A DNA stretch of 64,000 bases from Argopecten irradians (GCF_041381155.1 NC_091146.1:34509328-34573327); one strand, 5' to 3'. Shown: positions 45,301-57,788, numbered from the stretch's first letter. Translations and numbers: made by a program. The notes: a model not told the origin generated them from the sequence alone.

Positions 45301-48300
45301 TTATAGTCAGCCTGTCTGTGAAAACCTTATAAATGGAGTTGTTTATAGTCAACTTTTCTGTGAAAACCTCATAAATGAAGATATTTTATACTGTTAACAA
45401 ACTTAAAGGTGATTGAATCGCTCGACTTTTCTGCGAAAACCTCATAGTTGGGAGTTGCTTTGTGTGTGATATGACCTTGAAACTTTCGTAACTTTTGTAG
45501 ACAGTGTTCCAAATAGTGTATAGCCAGTTGTAGGGGATGATATTTTCACGTTTTCGTGGGACATTGCTATATAATCGCGAAAATTTGATCCGCAAAATAA
45601 TGAAAAATGGTTGAATGATATCTACTCTTAAATGCATCGCGAAAATTTGAAGTCGCTGAAATTTGATTTCTCGGTTTTAGATCAAATTTCGAACATAACC
45701 AGCTATACAGTAATGTAGATATTTAATCACTCGACTCATCTGCGAAAACCTAATAACTGTAGTGTTGGGAATCGGTTGCATTTTCATTAGGGCTGGGTAT
45801 TGGAAGGTCTAAAACGATACGATACGTATTGACAATTCACTGAAACAATACACGATACGCATTGACGATACAGTGGACCTCTTTTTCAAATTCAGTTCAC
45901 CATCGTGTTTTGAATATTGTGATAATTAAAGACAATTTTGATAAAACATTCTATAACATGGAAAAAATCTACCAAACATTTGATTCGGTTTATCATCTGT
46001 GTTAATTAATTTCTGTCAATTCGTATTCTTAGTTATGAAAAGGCATTTCTAATCCATCTAGGTGACACAGATGCTTTAAACACTTCCTTTTGATTGAGAT
46101 GCTCTTACTTGAATAATGTTTTAGAATATATTTTGTTTGGAATTTCCTATTTCTATAAAGAAAACAGTATGTTGAGTTGTTAAAACGATACAGCGATATA
46201 CAGTATGTTTGCGTATTGATATTCGATACGCTGCTGAAAACCGATACGTATCGGTATATCGATATATTGATCCAGCCTTAATTTTCATGATGGATCATCA
46301 CTTCCAAGCAAGTGACTGATGATGACTAATGATCGATCATGAGCTGAAGTTTACTTCATAGATTTCATTTTATTTACTTTTCTACCAAATTACCAGTCTA
46401 CTTTCACTTTTGTTTCTGGGAAAATCCATATGTCCTGATGTTGTAGCGGGGATCGTCTTTCACACATTTACATTGGAAAATGAAGATGTATTATTGTCTA
46501 AGTGCTACATTTCGTTGAAATTGTTTTCCTAATAAAACGCTAGCTTCCTTGGCGAGAAACACCTGCCGTGACCCACAAAAATCTTATCATTATATATTGT
46601 AAATGTAAGTCAAACTGTGATCGATCATGAACGAAGATCGATTAATCGAAACAACACTAAATAATTGGATTTATTTTTCAGTCAACAAAGGTGACCGCAT
46701 TGCACAGCTTGTCTGCGAGAGAATTTACATACCAGAGCTAGAGGAAGCTGAGGTAATCCTAAACAAAATATGTTCCTTACCTTTTAGACATTTCTTATCA
46801 TCCTAGTTTCTTTCTTTTTCAATGACAGCTCTGTCACAAATTCAATACCGTATTCGACCCAATAAGTGCCCAGGGCGCTTCAAAAAATTGATAAAAATGA
46901 AAAGGTGCTAATAAGTTAAAATTATTGCAAATTTATACCGTTTTATGTAATTTTGGTCCTTATTTATGCCTGGGCAATTGAAATTGAGGCCTCAAAAAGG
47001 GGGAGGGGCGCTTATAGGGACATGGGCGCTTATTGGGTCGAATACGGTAGTTGTAAAATAATAATGTAGTCCAGAGGACAGACAAGCTTTTCTGTTGTCA
47101 AACAGTGCTTGTTACACATCCAATATTTAGTATGTCGTAGTGATGGGTAATTGGTTTGAAATCATAATCGATTATTGATTTGTAATCGGAAGTCATAAAC
47201 CGATCGATAATCGAATAAATTATCGGTTTCTAGTTAATAAATATTTTGGATATGAAATTCTGCTGTTATAATTTGCTGTCATTCTCATTGGTATAGAATA
47301 CTGACACAAAATTAAAGCTTAAAGTCTTAATTAATCAAGGTTCTTGTAATATTTCATTTTCTGTTGAGAAAAGATAGTACATTTCACAGCTACTCAGGCC
47401 AGTAACCATTGAAGGATATTTGTTCAATTATACCTGGTGTGTAGAAAATAAATCTACAACATACATTGTACCTTATATATTTTTGATAGCAATTATCAAT
47501 TATGGATTTTCATAATCGATAATCATAATCGGTAAGGGCATACTAATCGGCCCACTAATGGTGTTCCGATGAATCAAGTTTGTCGAGTATCATTGGTTTG
47601 AGGTGTTTGATCAATTAATCGAGTTAGAAATCTGTAATCGAGTTTGTAGATTTTCCGACACCATAATAAACGAAAAAATAAAGTTAGCTGATCACTAAAC
47701 ATTAAAAAAAATCATAGCAAACTTGTTAAAATCATTCCCTTGTGTTTGGTTGTCACTCATATCATTTCAAATTTTAAACCTTTAGACGAAATTGAAGAGC
47801 GCATAAGCACTACGTAGTAATGTAAACATTAAGGTGCGCATGGTTTGTGAAGAAAATAAACGACATGAAAACATGACAGCAGAGAGGCCTCGCGATCGTG
47901 AGCCTTTGAAGGAAATTTTTATATGTTATACATCACGGAAAAAAATAATCAATTTTAATTGATCATTGATTGGTTAAACAAAACTGATGATCGACCATGA
48001 AATTTCAACCGATTCCCAACACTGCGGCCCTCACTAGTATGTTGTAATGTGTATCTACAAAATATACAGTGGACCCTCGATAATCCGGACACCTCCGTTC
48101 CCAGCCTAAACCGTCCGGATTACGAGTTTTCCGGACTGCCGAATTCCGTGTTCTTAGTCAATTAAATTGTCACGTAAGAGTTACTCCCCTTGACCCTGTA
48201 ATCAATGATAGGCTTTTATGTAATATACGTGTATCATAATTAATACTTCGTGTGTTATGTTTTATAGGTATTTTTATATCATTCCGTTAAAAATATTGAA

Positions 48301-49924
48301 TAAACGTATTTCTTCTTCAAAATACGAAACCTAAAGCCATTGCTAATTGTGCACTATGTATGCATATAGCTACGTATCCTACTCTTGATCTATCGTACGG
48401 CAAATTGCCTAACAAAGGATCAATATCATCTACGTTCTTGGCATAAAAAACTATGATAACAAATAGTTGCGAACATTTTATGAACTCATATAATTGTTAT
48501 TTTGTATAATGTGTGTCTTTAATTACCATTTCTACAAGTTTGCTTTCTGACTTACAGACGTTTGTAACAACCACGCGCCCGTTCACGTCTAACTTCGTGC
48601 ACAGTGTCACACACGTGTAAATGGCATATGCCGTAGCCTTTATGTCTTATACCATAGGCGATGAATTCGAATAGATTCACATACTATCTCACTTTATTGT
48701 ATCCGATACTCATAGCGATATATTCTGCATTCAAAACAAGTAAGGTATCTACAGCATACGTACCCGTACCCAAGCTCAAACTGCATGTTTAAAAGCGTGT
48801 GGCTAAACATATATTGCGTATCTCAATAACAACACTGAAGTTTGATCTCCTATAGAAAACCGTTACATGACTGCATATACCCGTGTGAAAGGTGTTCAGG
48901 TAAACGCCCGTGGCTATGACCTGGCAGCCGTCGTTATGACAACACACTCAGTGTCAAGTGATTGTGTGTATTGTACACATGACTGTAGCTGGCCTTGGAT
49001 TTTCTCGGCACGTGGCGACAACAAATTGTCCGGATTATTGCGGGAATTTATTAACGAAAATTACATTCCGTTCCCAAAATGGAGTTCTGGATTCGGAATA
49101 CGAATTTCCGGACTAGTGAGTATAAATAACGTTACGGAAATACGTTCCCTGACATTTCCGTTCGGATTGTGAGTTTTCCGGACTACCGGCGTCCGGATTA
49201 TCGCGGGTCCACTGTACTGTAAATGTATTTTACCATAATACACGTATTTATTCCACTTTCAGGCCATTGTATAAATGTACTGGTTGTTGGATAAATATAT
49301 CGATAGATTCCACTAGTGGAATAACAGCTCTGGTCTTTTGATTGGTTGAGATTTTCACAAATCAAAATGACATCGTGTTTCTGTACTCGGATCGTTGCTT
49401 GCAGAAGAAACCACTTTTGAAGGTGTATGTGTGACAATGTTATAAATTATAATCTTGCATGTTTTTCGATTAGTTGCATAAACTATCGACTCAAAAGGGA
49501 CTTTATTTATTGGTATTTCTTGCCGTTAGAGAACCTTGGGGTGATTTCGGTAGAATTAGCACACTTAGGCCAAAAAAAAAAATGTATGTTTCAGGTACCC
49601 CTACCTACCCTAGTTTTTACTTCCGACCCTCCCCCACCCATCCTAAAAAAAAAAAAAAAAAAAATTCTCGACCGACCTACCCTATTTTTTTCAGTCATGT
49701 AATCTGAAACATGCATATAATTTTGTTTGGCCTTAGCTATAGGCGGGACTTTAACTTGGTTACATTGGTTTGATGATCATGATATTATTTAGATGGGAAG
49801 TAGATGTCAATTTGTCATAAACATGTCAGAATGTAGTTTTGACAATGATTAGTTTCATGTTCAAGTACCTAATTTCTTTATTCAAAAAAGACGTTTGGTA
49901 AGTAGGAATGCGTGGATAGTGTGA

Positions 49925-49958
<34 letters not shown>

Positions 49959-52010
49959 TATTTATTGAGGGTGGCATATTTAGCATGGAGCTAATCTTCC
50001 ATATGGCCCTCAATTATATAAACACAAACAAAATTGACATAAATCATCAAAATATACATCACATGCATATGATAACAATCTATATAGAATACAATGGAAA
50101 AACACAAGTGAAATGAAACACATACATTACTGTTTCATATACAGTATACGTATACTGTATAGTATATATTCCTTAAACGAAATAATAGGAACTGTTTTGA
50201 TATAGGTAACATATATTAAGCATAATATAAATAAATAATTCATTTAGATTATCAAGTTTGATAGTAAATAATTTCTTAACTTTTGCTTAAAAGTTACAAA
50301 GGATGTGGAGTGTGTTATATCAAGTGGAAGATTATTCCAAGATACAGCTCCAGAGTAGCTGAATGACTTCCTCATTGTCTCTGATTGTAACTTAGGTAAA
50401 AGGAGTTTATTTTCTGTAGCTGATCTGAGTTTGTACAAGCAAGAATTTTGACAAGTTTCAATTAAAGTACATATATAATCCGGTGTCATATTATGCAGTG
50501 CTTTATAAACCAAAATTACAGTATGATATTTTAATCTGAGTTCAAAAGGGAGTGCTTTAGCTTCTTTAAAAAGGGCCAAACTGTCAGATAGTATTGGTTT
50601 ATCTAGCATTATTCTAAGAGCTTTCTTTTGTAGTTTTGTAATATGATTTATTTGTTAAATCAATTCCATATCCAACAACCACTCGCTATGTATGTAGCCT
50701 CTTTTGAGTTGATTTTGAAATAGTTATGGCAACATGTTGTGAGTTGTATATTGCCCTTGACGACATGTTGTGAGTTGTATATTGCCCTTGACGACATGTT
50801 GTGAGTTGTATATTGCCCTTGACGACATGTTGTGAGTTGTATATTGCCCTTGACGACATGTTGTGAGTTGTATATTGCCCTTGACGACATGTTGTGAGTT
50901 GTATATTGCCCTTGACGACATGTTGTGAGTTGTATATTGCCCTTGACGACATGTTGTGAGTTGTATATTGCCCTTGACGACATGTTGTGAGTTGTATATT
51001 GCCCTTGACGACATGTTGTGAGTTGTATATTGCCCTTGACAACATGTTGTGAGTTGTATATTGCCCTTGACGACATGTTGTGAGTTGTATATTGCCCTTG
51101 ACGACATGTTGTGAGTTGTATATTGCCCTTGACAACATGTTGTGAGTTGTATATTGCCCTTGACGACATGTTGTGAGTTGTATATTGCCCTTGACAACAT
51201 GTTGTGAGTCGTGTATTGTCCTTGACAACATGTTGTGAGTTGTATATTGCCCTTGACAACATGTTGTGAGTTGTATATTGCCCTTGACAACATGTTGTGA
51301 GTTGTATATTGCCCTTGACGACATGTTGTGAGTTGTATATTGCCCTTGACGACATGTTGTGAGTTGTATATTGCCCTTGACGACATGTTGTGAGTTGTAT
51401 ATTGCCCTTGACAACATGTTGTGAGTTGTATATTGCCCTTGACAACATGTTGTGAGTTGTATATTGCCCTTGACGACATGTTGTGAGTTGTATATTGCCC
51501 TTGACGACATGTTGTGAGATGTATATTGCCCTTGACAACATGTTGTGAGTTGTATATTGCCCTTGACAACATGTTGTGAGTTGTATATTGCCCTTGACGA
51601 CATGTTGTGAGATGTATATTGCCCTTGACAACATGTTGTGAGTTGTATATTGCCCTTGACAACATGTTGTGAGTTGTATATTGCCCTTGACGACATGTTG
51701 TGAGTTCAATGTATATTGCCCTTGACAACATGTTGTGAGTTGTATATTGCCCTTGACGACATGTTGTGAGTTGTATATTGCCCTTGACGACATGTTGTGA
51801 GTTGTATATTGCCCTTGACGACATGTTGTGAGTTGTATATTGCCCTTGACAACATGTTGTGAGTTGTATATTGCCCTTGACGACATGTTGTGAGTCGACG
51901 TCGTGTATTGTTGTTGCTATAATTTTTTTAATTTTTTAATTTTTTTTTTTCAGTCACTAGATGACACGGACCGAGGTTCTGGTGGATTTGGATCTACAGG
52001 GCAAAAATGA
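36355..52010 (+). CDS. DUT: dUTPase (deoxyuridine 5'-triphosphate nucleotidohydrolase), complete, six exons
   Basis: Exons 36355-36509, 40626-40717, 41377-41421, 42043-42117, 46682-46752 and 51954-52010 total 495 nt, giving 164 aa plus TGA, all GT-AG and in phase. All five motifs of trimeric dUTPases are present: I AAGYDLYSAYD (45-55), II PRSGLA (84-89), III GVIDQDYRGNVGVV (99-112, with the conserved Asp and Tyr), IV GDRIAQLV (126-133), V RGSGGFGSTG (153-162, the C-terminal P-loop-like arm). It hydrolyses dUTP to dUMP and pyrophosphate, keeping uracil out of DNA and feeding thymidylate synthesis. The short charged N-terminus has no mitochondrial presequence, so the product is nuclear/cytosolic. 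Exon 2 is preceded by about 35 copies of its own acceptor. Introns 4 and 5 carry nested transposons and two large minisatellites. Confidence 0.97.
36761..37110. mobile_element. TIR element flanked by 19-bp direct repeats
   Basis: The left end gacgttctgtcaataatata is inverted at the right (tatattattgacagaacgtc); the arms extend about 40 bp. Flanks carry aataaacggagccgaattt on both sides (36742-36760 and 37122-37140). The repeat is adjacent on the left and offset by 11 bp on the right. It lies in DUT intron 1. Confidence 0.65.
37453..38607 (+). mobile_element. Hairpin-ended element with ~150-bp tandem units (AGCTCACC type)
   Basis: The 5' hairpin is agctcacc-tggccc-aaa-gggccg-gtgagct, followed by a cgtccgtcgtccgtt-type run. 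Then come about six units of 150 bp, each with aaatcgctactagtcatag, accaaatttggccacaaac and gaccccccgggggcagg. The 3' end is caggtgagcgatacaggccc then tctgggcctcttgttt. The units are highly alike, so the array is young. It lies in DUT intron 1. Confidence 0.85.
38640..39050. other. DUT intron 1 stretch with an aaggccaaa-family MITE copy
   Basis: 38720-38900 is a minus-strand relative of the 7494 and 14040 copies (gagatcgaaatccccac, attagggtcgggggtaaaa, taacccaaaacagacatg, tttttttggcc). Nothing else is recognisable. Confidence 0.55.
39050..40625 (+). repeat. Tandem array of the DUT exon 2 splice acceptor, ~35 copies
   Basis: From about 40010 the unit is 34 bp: ttatttttcag plus 23 bases starting tgcctatgactatac and ending ctattcctg, exactly the exon 2 start. 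From 39050 to 40010 units are longer and of three alternating kinds (cctatgagtatacat, cctagtatattatat, ccttttataagtata), all sharing ttatttttcagtgcc. Using any upstream copy reads SAYDYTIPVIFQCL then TGA, so only the last acceptor gives dUTPase. Confidence 0.95.
41455..41610. mobile_element. MITE with acagagttatctgccctt ends
   Basis: acagagttatctgcccttg on the left is mirrored by caagggcagagaactcagt on the right, about 150 bp overall. It is the same family as 22806-22970. It lies in DUT intron 3. Confidence 0.6.
42118..42526 (+). other. DUT intron 4, proximal part
   Basis: No exon. 42415-42470 is a SINE tail fragment (gaccctggctgttaattgg). The rest is unremarkable. Confidence 0.4.
42527..45380. 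repeat. 42-bp minisatellite split by a mobile element
   Basis: The unit contains cttataaatggagttgttta and tagtcagcttgtctgtgaaa. About 34 copies lie at 42527-43980 and about 10 more at 44960-45380, interrupted by the element at 43983-44950. The unit is a multiple of three, so the minus strand shows a spurious 14-residue repeat (TINNSIYKVFTDKL). It lies in DUT intron 4. Confidence 0.93.
43983..44950 (+). mobile_element. CCCCCGCC-hairpin element inserted in the 42-bp array
   Basis: The 5' hairpin is atcccccgccaac-like (cccccgcccaac-gaa-gttggcggggg), then ccgtccgtccgtctgtccg. Four diverged ~160-bp units follow (tttccggagcataactctaa, cttatggtctagtagtgcc, gtaaccatggaaacattgct). It ends near ttggcgggggatctgaatg. 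Its architecture matches the 10180 and 37453 elements, but its sequence is different. Confidence 0.75.
45760..46659. mobile_element. hAT-like non-autonomous element, interrupted
   Basis: The ends are TAGTGTTGGGAATCGG (left) and ...cgaaacaacacta (right). Flanking 8-mers AATAACTG (45752-45759) and AATAATTG (46660-46667) are an 8-bp target duplication with one change. It is interrupted by 45788-46280. Its right end is only 22 bp before DUT exon 5. Confidence 0.75.
45788..46280. mobile_element. hAT-like MITE nested in the previous element, 493 bp
   Basis: The ends TAGGGCTGGGTAT and ...gatccagcctta are flanked by a perfect 8-bp duplication ATTTTCAT (45780-45787 and 46281-46288). The interior is rich in cgatac/gtatcg motifs. 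There is no transposase ORF. Confidence 0.85.
46846..47049. mobile_element. 204-bp MITE with TACCGTATTCGACCC ends
   Basis: TACCGTATTCGACCCAATAA on the left is inverted at the right (ttattgggtcgaatacggta), giving TIRs of about 27 bp. Related or decayed copies are at 7364-7818 and near 3300 and 32339. It lies in DUT intron 5. Confidence 0.8.
47557..48025. mobile_element. Probable hAT-like element with a near-match target duplication
   Basis: It begins taatggtgttccgatgaatc and ends accgattcccaacactg, resembling the 45760 ends. The flanks CGGCCCAC and CGGCCCTC differ at one base. Sequence just before it (47147-47556, many ataatcgat motifs) may be a further related element without clear ends. Confidence 0.45.
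48067..49214 (+). mobile_element. Non-autonomous pogo/Tigger-like transposon, 1148 bp
   Basis: CAGTGGACCCTCGATAATCC and its inverted partner (ggattatcgcgggtccactg) are bounded by TA at 48065-48066 and 49215-49216. Such ends with a TA duplication are typical of pogo/Tigger elements. There is no transposase; ORFs up to about 100 codons inside look random. It lies in DUT intron 5. Confidence 0.85.
49567..49735. mobile_element. aaggccaaa-family MITE
   Basis: It starts taggccaaaaaaaaaaatg and ends ttttgtttggcctta. The interior is ccctaccctag and gaccctccccc with a poly(A) run. The same family is at 7494, 14040, 36520 and 38750. Confidence 0.6.
49926..50690 (-). mobile_element. LINE (non-LTR retrotransposon) 3' fragment
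   Basis: A minus-strand reading frame at 50244-50609 has the C-terminal signature of LINE ORF2 proteins: LRLKYHTVILVYKALHNMTP, then YKLRSATENKLLLP, AVSWNNLPLDI and FKQKLRNYLL. Upstream in frame is ITKLQKKALRIMLDKPILSD after a stop. A short 3' UTR ends in a (TTA)n tail at 49926-49960, typical of CR1/Rex-like lineages. It is 5'-truncated and dead, in DUT intron 5. Confidence 0.85.
50735..51893. repeat. 31-bp minisatellite, ~37 copies
   Basis: The unit contains atattgcccttgac[g/a]acat and gttgtgagttgt. Copies differ mainly at one G/A position. The unit lacks stops in all three minus frames and 31 is not a multiple of three, so three long overlapping minus-strand ORFs (336-408 codons) run through it; none is a gene. 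It ends 60 bp before DUT exon 6. Confidence 0.95.
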
Positions 52011-52580
52011 GCAAGTGATCGATGAGGAGTTTGTAAATAGATAAAATGTAGGTGTGTAAATAGATAAAATGTAGGTGTGAAAGATACTGTATCAGAACTT
52101 GTGTAGGTGTGAAAGATACTGTATCAGAACTTGTGTAGGTGTGAAAGATACTGTATCAGAACTTGTGTAGGTGTGAAAGATACTGTATCAGAACTTGTGT
52201 AGAGCAAATGTTGCAAAAGACTGTGTGTAAAATTTGTTTAAATCTGCATTTACTATTCAATTGTAAAAGATTCACCACCATGTGTTCAGAATATTTGTAC
52301 AGAGGCCTATGGGTCTATTATAGATTATGGGGGTTTTCCCCGGCCCCTTACATGTATTATTGAGTGTGCCATTTATATATAGCTAATTGGAATCTCATAT
52401 CACAGACTGACCTCTAGAATTTATGAGCTTTCTTGTATTGTTCCATATGTGGTATAGTTTTAAATGGAGATATTTGTGTATATCTAGTACGGAATACTCA
52501 TGATGATTGATGCTAATCTCTAAGGAGTTGTAAGGAATTCCTCTATATTTTATATATTCCGTAGTACATCTCCTCTCAAT
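52011..52580 (+). other. Probable DUT 3' UTR, proximal part
   Basis: Five 32-bp tandem copies (gtgtaggtgtgaaagatact...) lie at about 52065-52200. No AATAAA was seen close after the stop codon; one occurs at about 52724. The rest is featureless. Confidence 0.45.
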
Positions 52581-52589
52581 GCCATGCTA

Positions 52590-55500
52590 TCATTCATTGT
52601 CGCGTCATTATCACATTAAATGTCAACACAAATAATGTCATCACTCATTGTAATGTCATCATTCATTCAATATCATTATCCCCGATAGTGCTATCAATGA
52701 AATATGCTCATTGAATGTTGTTTCAATAAATCATGAAGTGTCATCACTCATTGAATGTCATTTTGTTGTCATCATTCATCATTGTCATCCTGTTGTCATC
52801 ACTCATTGTAATGTCATCCTGTTGCCATCATTCATGGTACCGTCATCTTGTTGCCATCATTCATGGTAATGTCATCACTCATTATAATTTCATCCTGTTG
52901 TCAACACTCATTGTAATGTCGTCCTGTTGTCATCTCTGATTATACGGTCATCTTATTGTCATCACTCATCTTAATGTCATCCTGTTGTCATCACTCATTG
53001 TAATGTCATCGTGTTGTCATCACTCATTGTAATGTCATCGTGTTGTCATCACTCATTGTAATGTCATCCTGTTGTCATCACTCATTGTAATGTCATCCTG
53101 TTGTCATCACTCATTGTAATGTCATCGTGTTGTCATCACTCATTGTAATTTCATCCTGTTGTCATCACTCATTGTAATGTCATCCTATTGTCATCACTCA
53201 TTGTAATGTCATCCTGTTGCCATCACTCATTGTAATGTCATCCTGTTGCCATCACTCATTGTAATGTCATCCTGTTGTCATCACTCATCTTAATGTCATC
53301 CTGTTGTCATCACTCATCGTAATGTCATCGTGTTGTCATCACTCATTGTAATGTCATCCTGTTGCCATCACTCATTATAATGTCATCGTGTTGTCATCAC
53401 TCATTGTAATGTCATCGTGTTGTCATCACTCATTGTAATGTCATTGTGTTGTCATCACTCATTGTAATGTCATCCTGTTGCCATCACTCATTATAATGTC
53501 ATCGTGTTGTCATCACTCATTGCAATGTCATCGTGTTGTCATCACTCATTGTAATGTCATCCTGTTGTCATCACTCATTGTAATGTCATCCTGTTGTCAT
53601 CACTCATTGTAATGTCATCCTGTTGTCATCACTCATTGTAATGTCATCCTGTTGTCATCACTCATTGTAATGTCATCACATCACTCATTGTAATGTCATC
53701 CTGTTGTCATCACTCATCGTAATGTCATCCTGTTGTCATCACTCATTGTAATGTCATCCTGTTGTCATCACTCATTGTAATGTCATCGTGTTGTCATCAC
53801 TCATTGTAATGTCATCCTGTTGTCATCACTCATTGTAATGTCATCCTGTTGTCATCACTCATTGTAATGTCATCCTGTTGTCATCACTCATTGTAATGTC
53901 ATCCTGTTGTCATCACTCATTGTAATGTCATCCTGTTGTCATCACTCATTGTAATGTCATCTGTTGTCATCACTCATTGTAATGTCATCTGTTGTCATCA
54001 CTCATTGTAATGTCATCCTATTGTCATCACTCATTGTAATGTCATCCTGTTGTCATCACTCATCTTAATGTCATCCTGTTGTCATCACTCATCGTAATGT
54101 CATCGTGTTGTCATCACTCATTGTAATGTCATCGTGTTGTCATCACTCATTGTAATGTCATCCTGTTGTCATCACTCATTGTAATGTCATCCTGTTGCCA
54201 TCACTCATCGTAATGTCATCCTGTTGCCATCACTCATTGTAATGTCATCCTGTTGTCATCAGTCATTGTAATGTCATCCTGTTGTCATCACTCATTGTAA
54301 TGTCATCCTGTTGTCATCACTCATCGTAATGTCATCCTGTTGCCATCACTCATTGTAATGTCATCCTGTTGTCATCAGTCATTGTAATGTCATCCTGTTG
54401 TCATCACTCATCGTAATGTCATCCTGTTGTCATCACTCATTGTAATGTCATCCTGTTGCCATCACTCATTGTAATGTCATCCTGTTGTCATCACTCATCG
54501 TAATGTCATCCTGTTGTCATCACTCATCGTAATGTCATCCTGTTGCCATCACTCATCGTAATGTCATCCTGTTGTCATCACTCATTGCAATGTCATCACT
54601 CATTATAATGTCATCGTGTTGTCATCACTCATTGTAATGTCATCCTGTTGTCATCACTCATCGTAATGTCATCCTGTTGTCATCACTCATTGCAATGTCA
54701 TCGTGTTGCATCATCATGTAATGTCATCCTGTTGTCATCACTCTTGTCATGTCATCACTCTTGTCATCACTCATTGTAATGTCATCTGTTGTCATCACTC
54801 ATCGTAATGTCATCTGTTGTCATCACTCATTGTAATGTCATCCTGTTGTCATCACTCATGTAATGTCATCCTGTTGTCATCACTCATTGTAATGTCATCC
54901 TGTTGTCATCACTCATCGTAATGTCATCCTGTTGTCATCACTCATTGTAATGTCATCCTGTTGTCATCACTCATCGTAATGTCATCCTGTTGTCATCACT
55001 CATTGCAATGTCATCGTGTTGTCATCACTCATTGTAATGTCATCCTGTTGTCATCACTCATTGTAATGTCATCCTGTTGTCATCACTCATCGTAATGTCA
55101 TCCTGTTGTCATCACTCATTCAATGTCATCACTCATTATAATGTCATCTGTTGTCATCACTCATCGTAATGTCATCCTGTTGTCATCACTCATGTAATGT
55201 CATCCTGTTGTCATCACTCATATGTAATGTCATCGTGTTGTCATCACTCATCGTAATGTCATCCTGTTGTCATCACTCATTGTAATGTCATCCTGTTGTC
55301 ATCACTCATTGTAATGTCATCCTGTTGTCATCACTCATTGTAATGTCATCCTGTTGTCATCACTCATTGTAATGTCATCCTGTTGTCATCACTCATCGTA
55401 ATGTCATCCTGTTGTCATCATTCATTGTAATGTCATCACTCATTATAATGTCATCGTGTTGTCATCACTCATTGTAATGTCATCGTGTTGTCATCACTCA

Positions 55501-57680
55501 TTGTAATGTCATCCTGTTGTCATCACTCATTGTAATGTCATCCTGTTGTCATCACTCATTGTAATGTCATCCTGTTGTCATCACTCATTGTAATGTCATC
55601 CTGTTGTCATCACTCATTGTAATGTCATCCTGTTGTCATCACTCATCGTAATGTCATCCTGTTGTCATCACTCATTGTAATGTCATCCTGTTGTCATCAC
55701 TCATCGTAATGTCATCCTGTTGTCATCACTCATTGTAATGTCATCCTGTTGTCATCACTCATCGTAATGTCATCCTGTTGTCATCACTCATGTAATGTCA
55801 ATGTTGTCATCACTCATTGTAATGTCATCGTGTTGTCATCACTCATCGTAATAATGTCATCCTGTTGTCATCACTCATTGCAATGTCATCACTCATTATA
55901 ATGTCATCGTGTTGTCATCACTCATCGTAATGTCATCCTGTTGTCATCACTCATTGTAATGTCATCCTGTTGTCATCACTCATGTAATGTCATCCTGTTG
56001 TCATCACTCATTGTAATGTCATCCTGTTGTCATCACTCATTGTAATGTCATCCTGTTGTCATCACTCATTGTAATGTCATCCTGTTGTCATCACTCATTG
56101 TAATGTCATCCTGTTGTCATCACTCATTGTAATGTCATCCTGTTGTCATCACTCATTGTAATGTCATCCTGTTGTCATCACTCATTGTAATGTCATCCTG
56201 TTGTCATCACTCATTGTAATGTCATCATCTGTTGTCATCACTCATTGTAATGTCATCTGTTGTCATCACTCATCGTAATGTCATCATGTTGCCATCACTC
56301 ATTGTAATGTCATCCTGTTGCCATCACTCATTGTAATGTCATCCTGTTGTCATCAGTCATTGTAATGTCATCCTGTTGCCATCACTCATGGTAATGTCAT
56401 CCTGTTGTCATCACTCATTATAATGTCATCCTGTTGTCATCACTCATTGTAATGTCATCCTGTTGTCATCACTCATTGTAATGTCATCCTGTTGTCATCA
56501 CTCATCGTAATGTCATCCTGTTGTCATCACTCATTGTAATGTCATCCTGTTGTCATCACTCATTGTAATGTCATCCTGTTGCCATCACTCATTGTAATGT
56601 CATCCTGTTGTCATCACTCATCGTAATGTCATCCTGTTGTCATCACTCATTGTAATGTCATCCTGTTGTCATCACTCATTGTAATGTCATCCTGTTGTCA
56701 TCACTCATTGTAATGTCATCCTGTTGTCATCACTCATTGTAATGTCATCCTGTTGTCATCACTCATCGTAATGTCATCCTGTTGTCATCACTCATTGTAA
56801 TGTCATCCTGTTGTCATCACTCATTGTAATGTCATCCTGTTGTCATCACTCATTGTAATGTCATCCTGTTGTCATCACTCATTGTAATGTCATCCTGTTG
56901 TCATCACTCATTGTAATGTCATCCTGTTGTCATCACTCATTGTAATGTCATCCTGTTGTCATCACTCATTGTAATGTCATCCTGTTGTCATCACTCATTG
57001 TAATGTCATCCTGTTGTCATCACTCATTGTAATGTCATCCTGTTGTCATCACTCATCGTAATGTCATCATGTTGTCATCACTCATCGTAATGTCATCCTG
57101 TTGCATCACTCATTGTAATCACTGTTCATCATGTAATGTCATCGTGTTGTCATCACTCATTGTAATGTCATCCTGTTGCATCACTCATCGTAATGTCATC
57201 CTGTTGTCATCACTCATTGTAATGTCATCCTGTTGTCATCACTCATCGTAATGTCATCCTGTTGTCATCACTCATTGTAATGTCATCCTGTTGTCATCAC
57301 TCATCGTAATGTCATCCTGTTGTCATCACTCATTGTAATGTCATCCTGTTGTCATCACTCATTGTAATGTCATCCTGTTGTCCATCACTCATTGTAATGT
57401 CATCCTGTTGTCATCACTCATTGTAATGTCATCCTGTTGTCATCACTCATTGTAATGTCATCCTGTTGTCATCACTCATTGTAATGTCATCCTGTTGTCA
57501 TCACTCATTGTAATGTCATCCTGTTGTCATCACTCATCGTAATGTCATCCTGTTGCCATCACTCATCGTAATGTCATCCTGTTGCCATCACTCATCGTAA
57601 CGTCATCCTGTTGCCATCACTCATCGTAACGTCATCTTGCTGCCATCACCCAATGTAACGTCATCACTCAATCGTAACAT
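52590..57680. repeat. Giant 29-bp minisatellite, ~5.1 kb, ~170 copies
   Basis: The unit is tgtcatcctgttgtcatc then actcattgtaa. Variants (cct/cgt before gtt, gtc/gcc, attg/atcg) occur in recurring runs such as blocks with tcactcattataatgtcatc, so multi-unit segments have been copied. Edge units (52590-52950 and 57590-57680) are the most diverged, as expected when the array centre is homogenised. Confidence 0.97.
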
Positions 57681-57788
57681 CAATAATAGTTCGATATGAT
57701 TAATGTTTTCAATGTTGCCTCTTCATTCATGAGTTGACATTAGCCTGTGTACCGTTATGTATGTAAGCCAACTTGTAGACGATCATTG

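Noticed and set aside
42410..45352. Minus-strand TINNSIYKVFTDKL repeat proteins
   Set aside because: These are 42-bp minisatellite by-products inside DUT intron 4.
48867..49172. 101-codon ORF inside the pogo-like element
   Set aside because: It shows no transposase features (no DDE-type or DNA-binding motif) and its end runs into the terminal repeat. The element appears non-autonomous.
50244..50609. Stand-alone host gene of 121 codons
   Set aside because: The motifs are those of a LINE ORF2 C-terminus, with an upstream stop and a (TTA)n tail, so it is a retrotransposon fragment.
50660..51886. Three overlapping minus-strand ORFs of 336-408 codons
   Set aside because: The 31-bp minisatellite has no stop in any minus frame, so all frames stay open. 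The same peptides appear in each frame, with no splice context or non-repeat domain.
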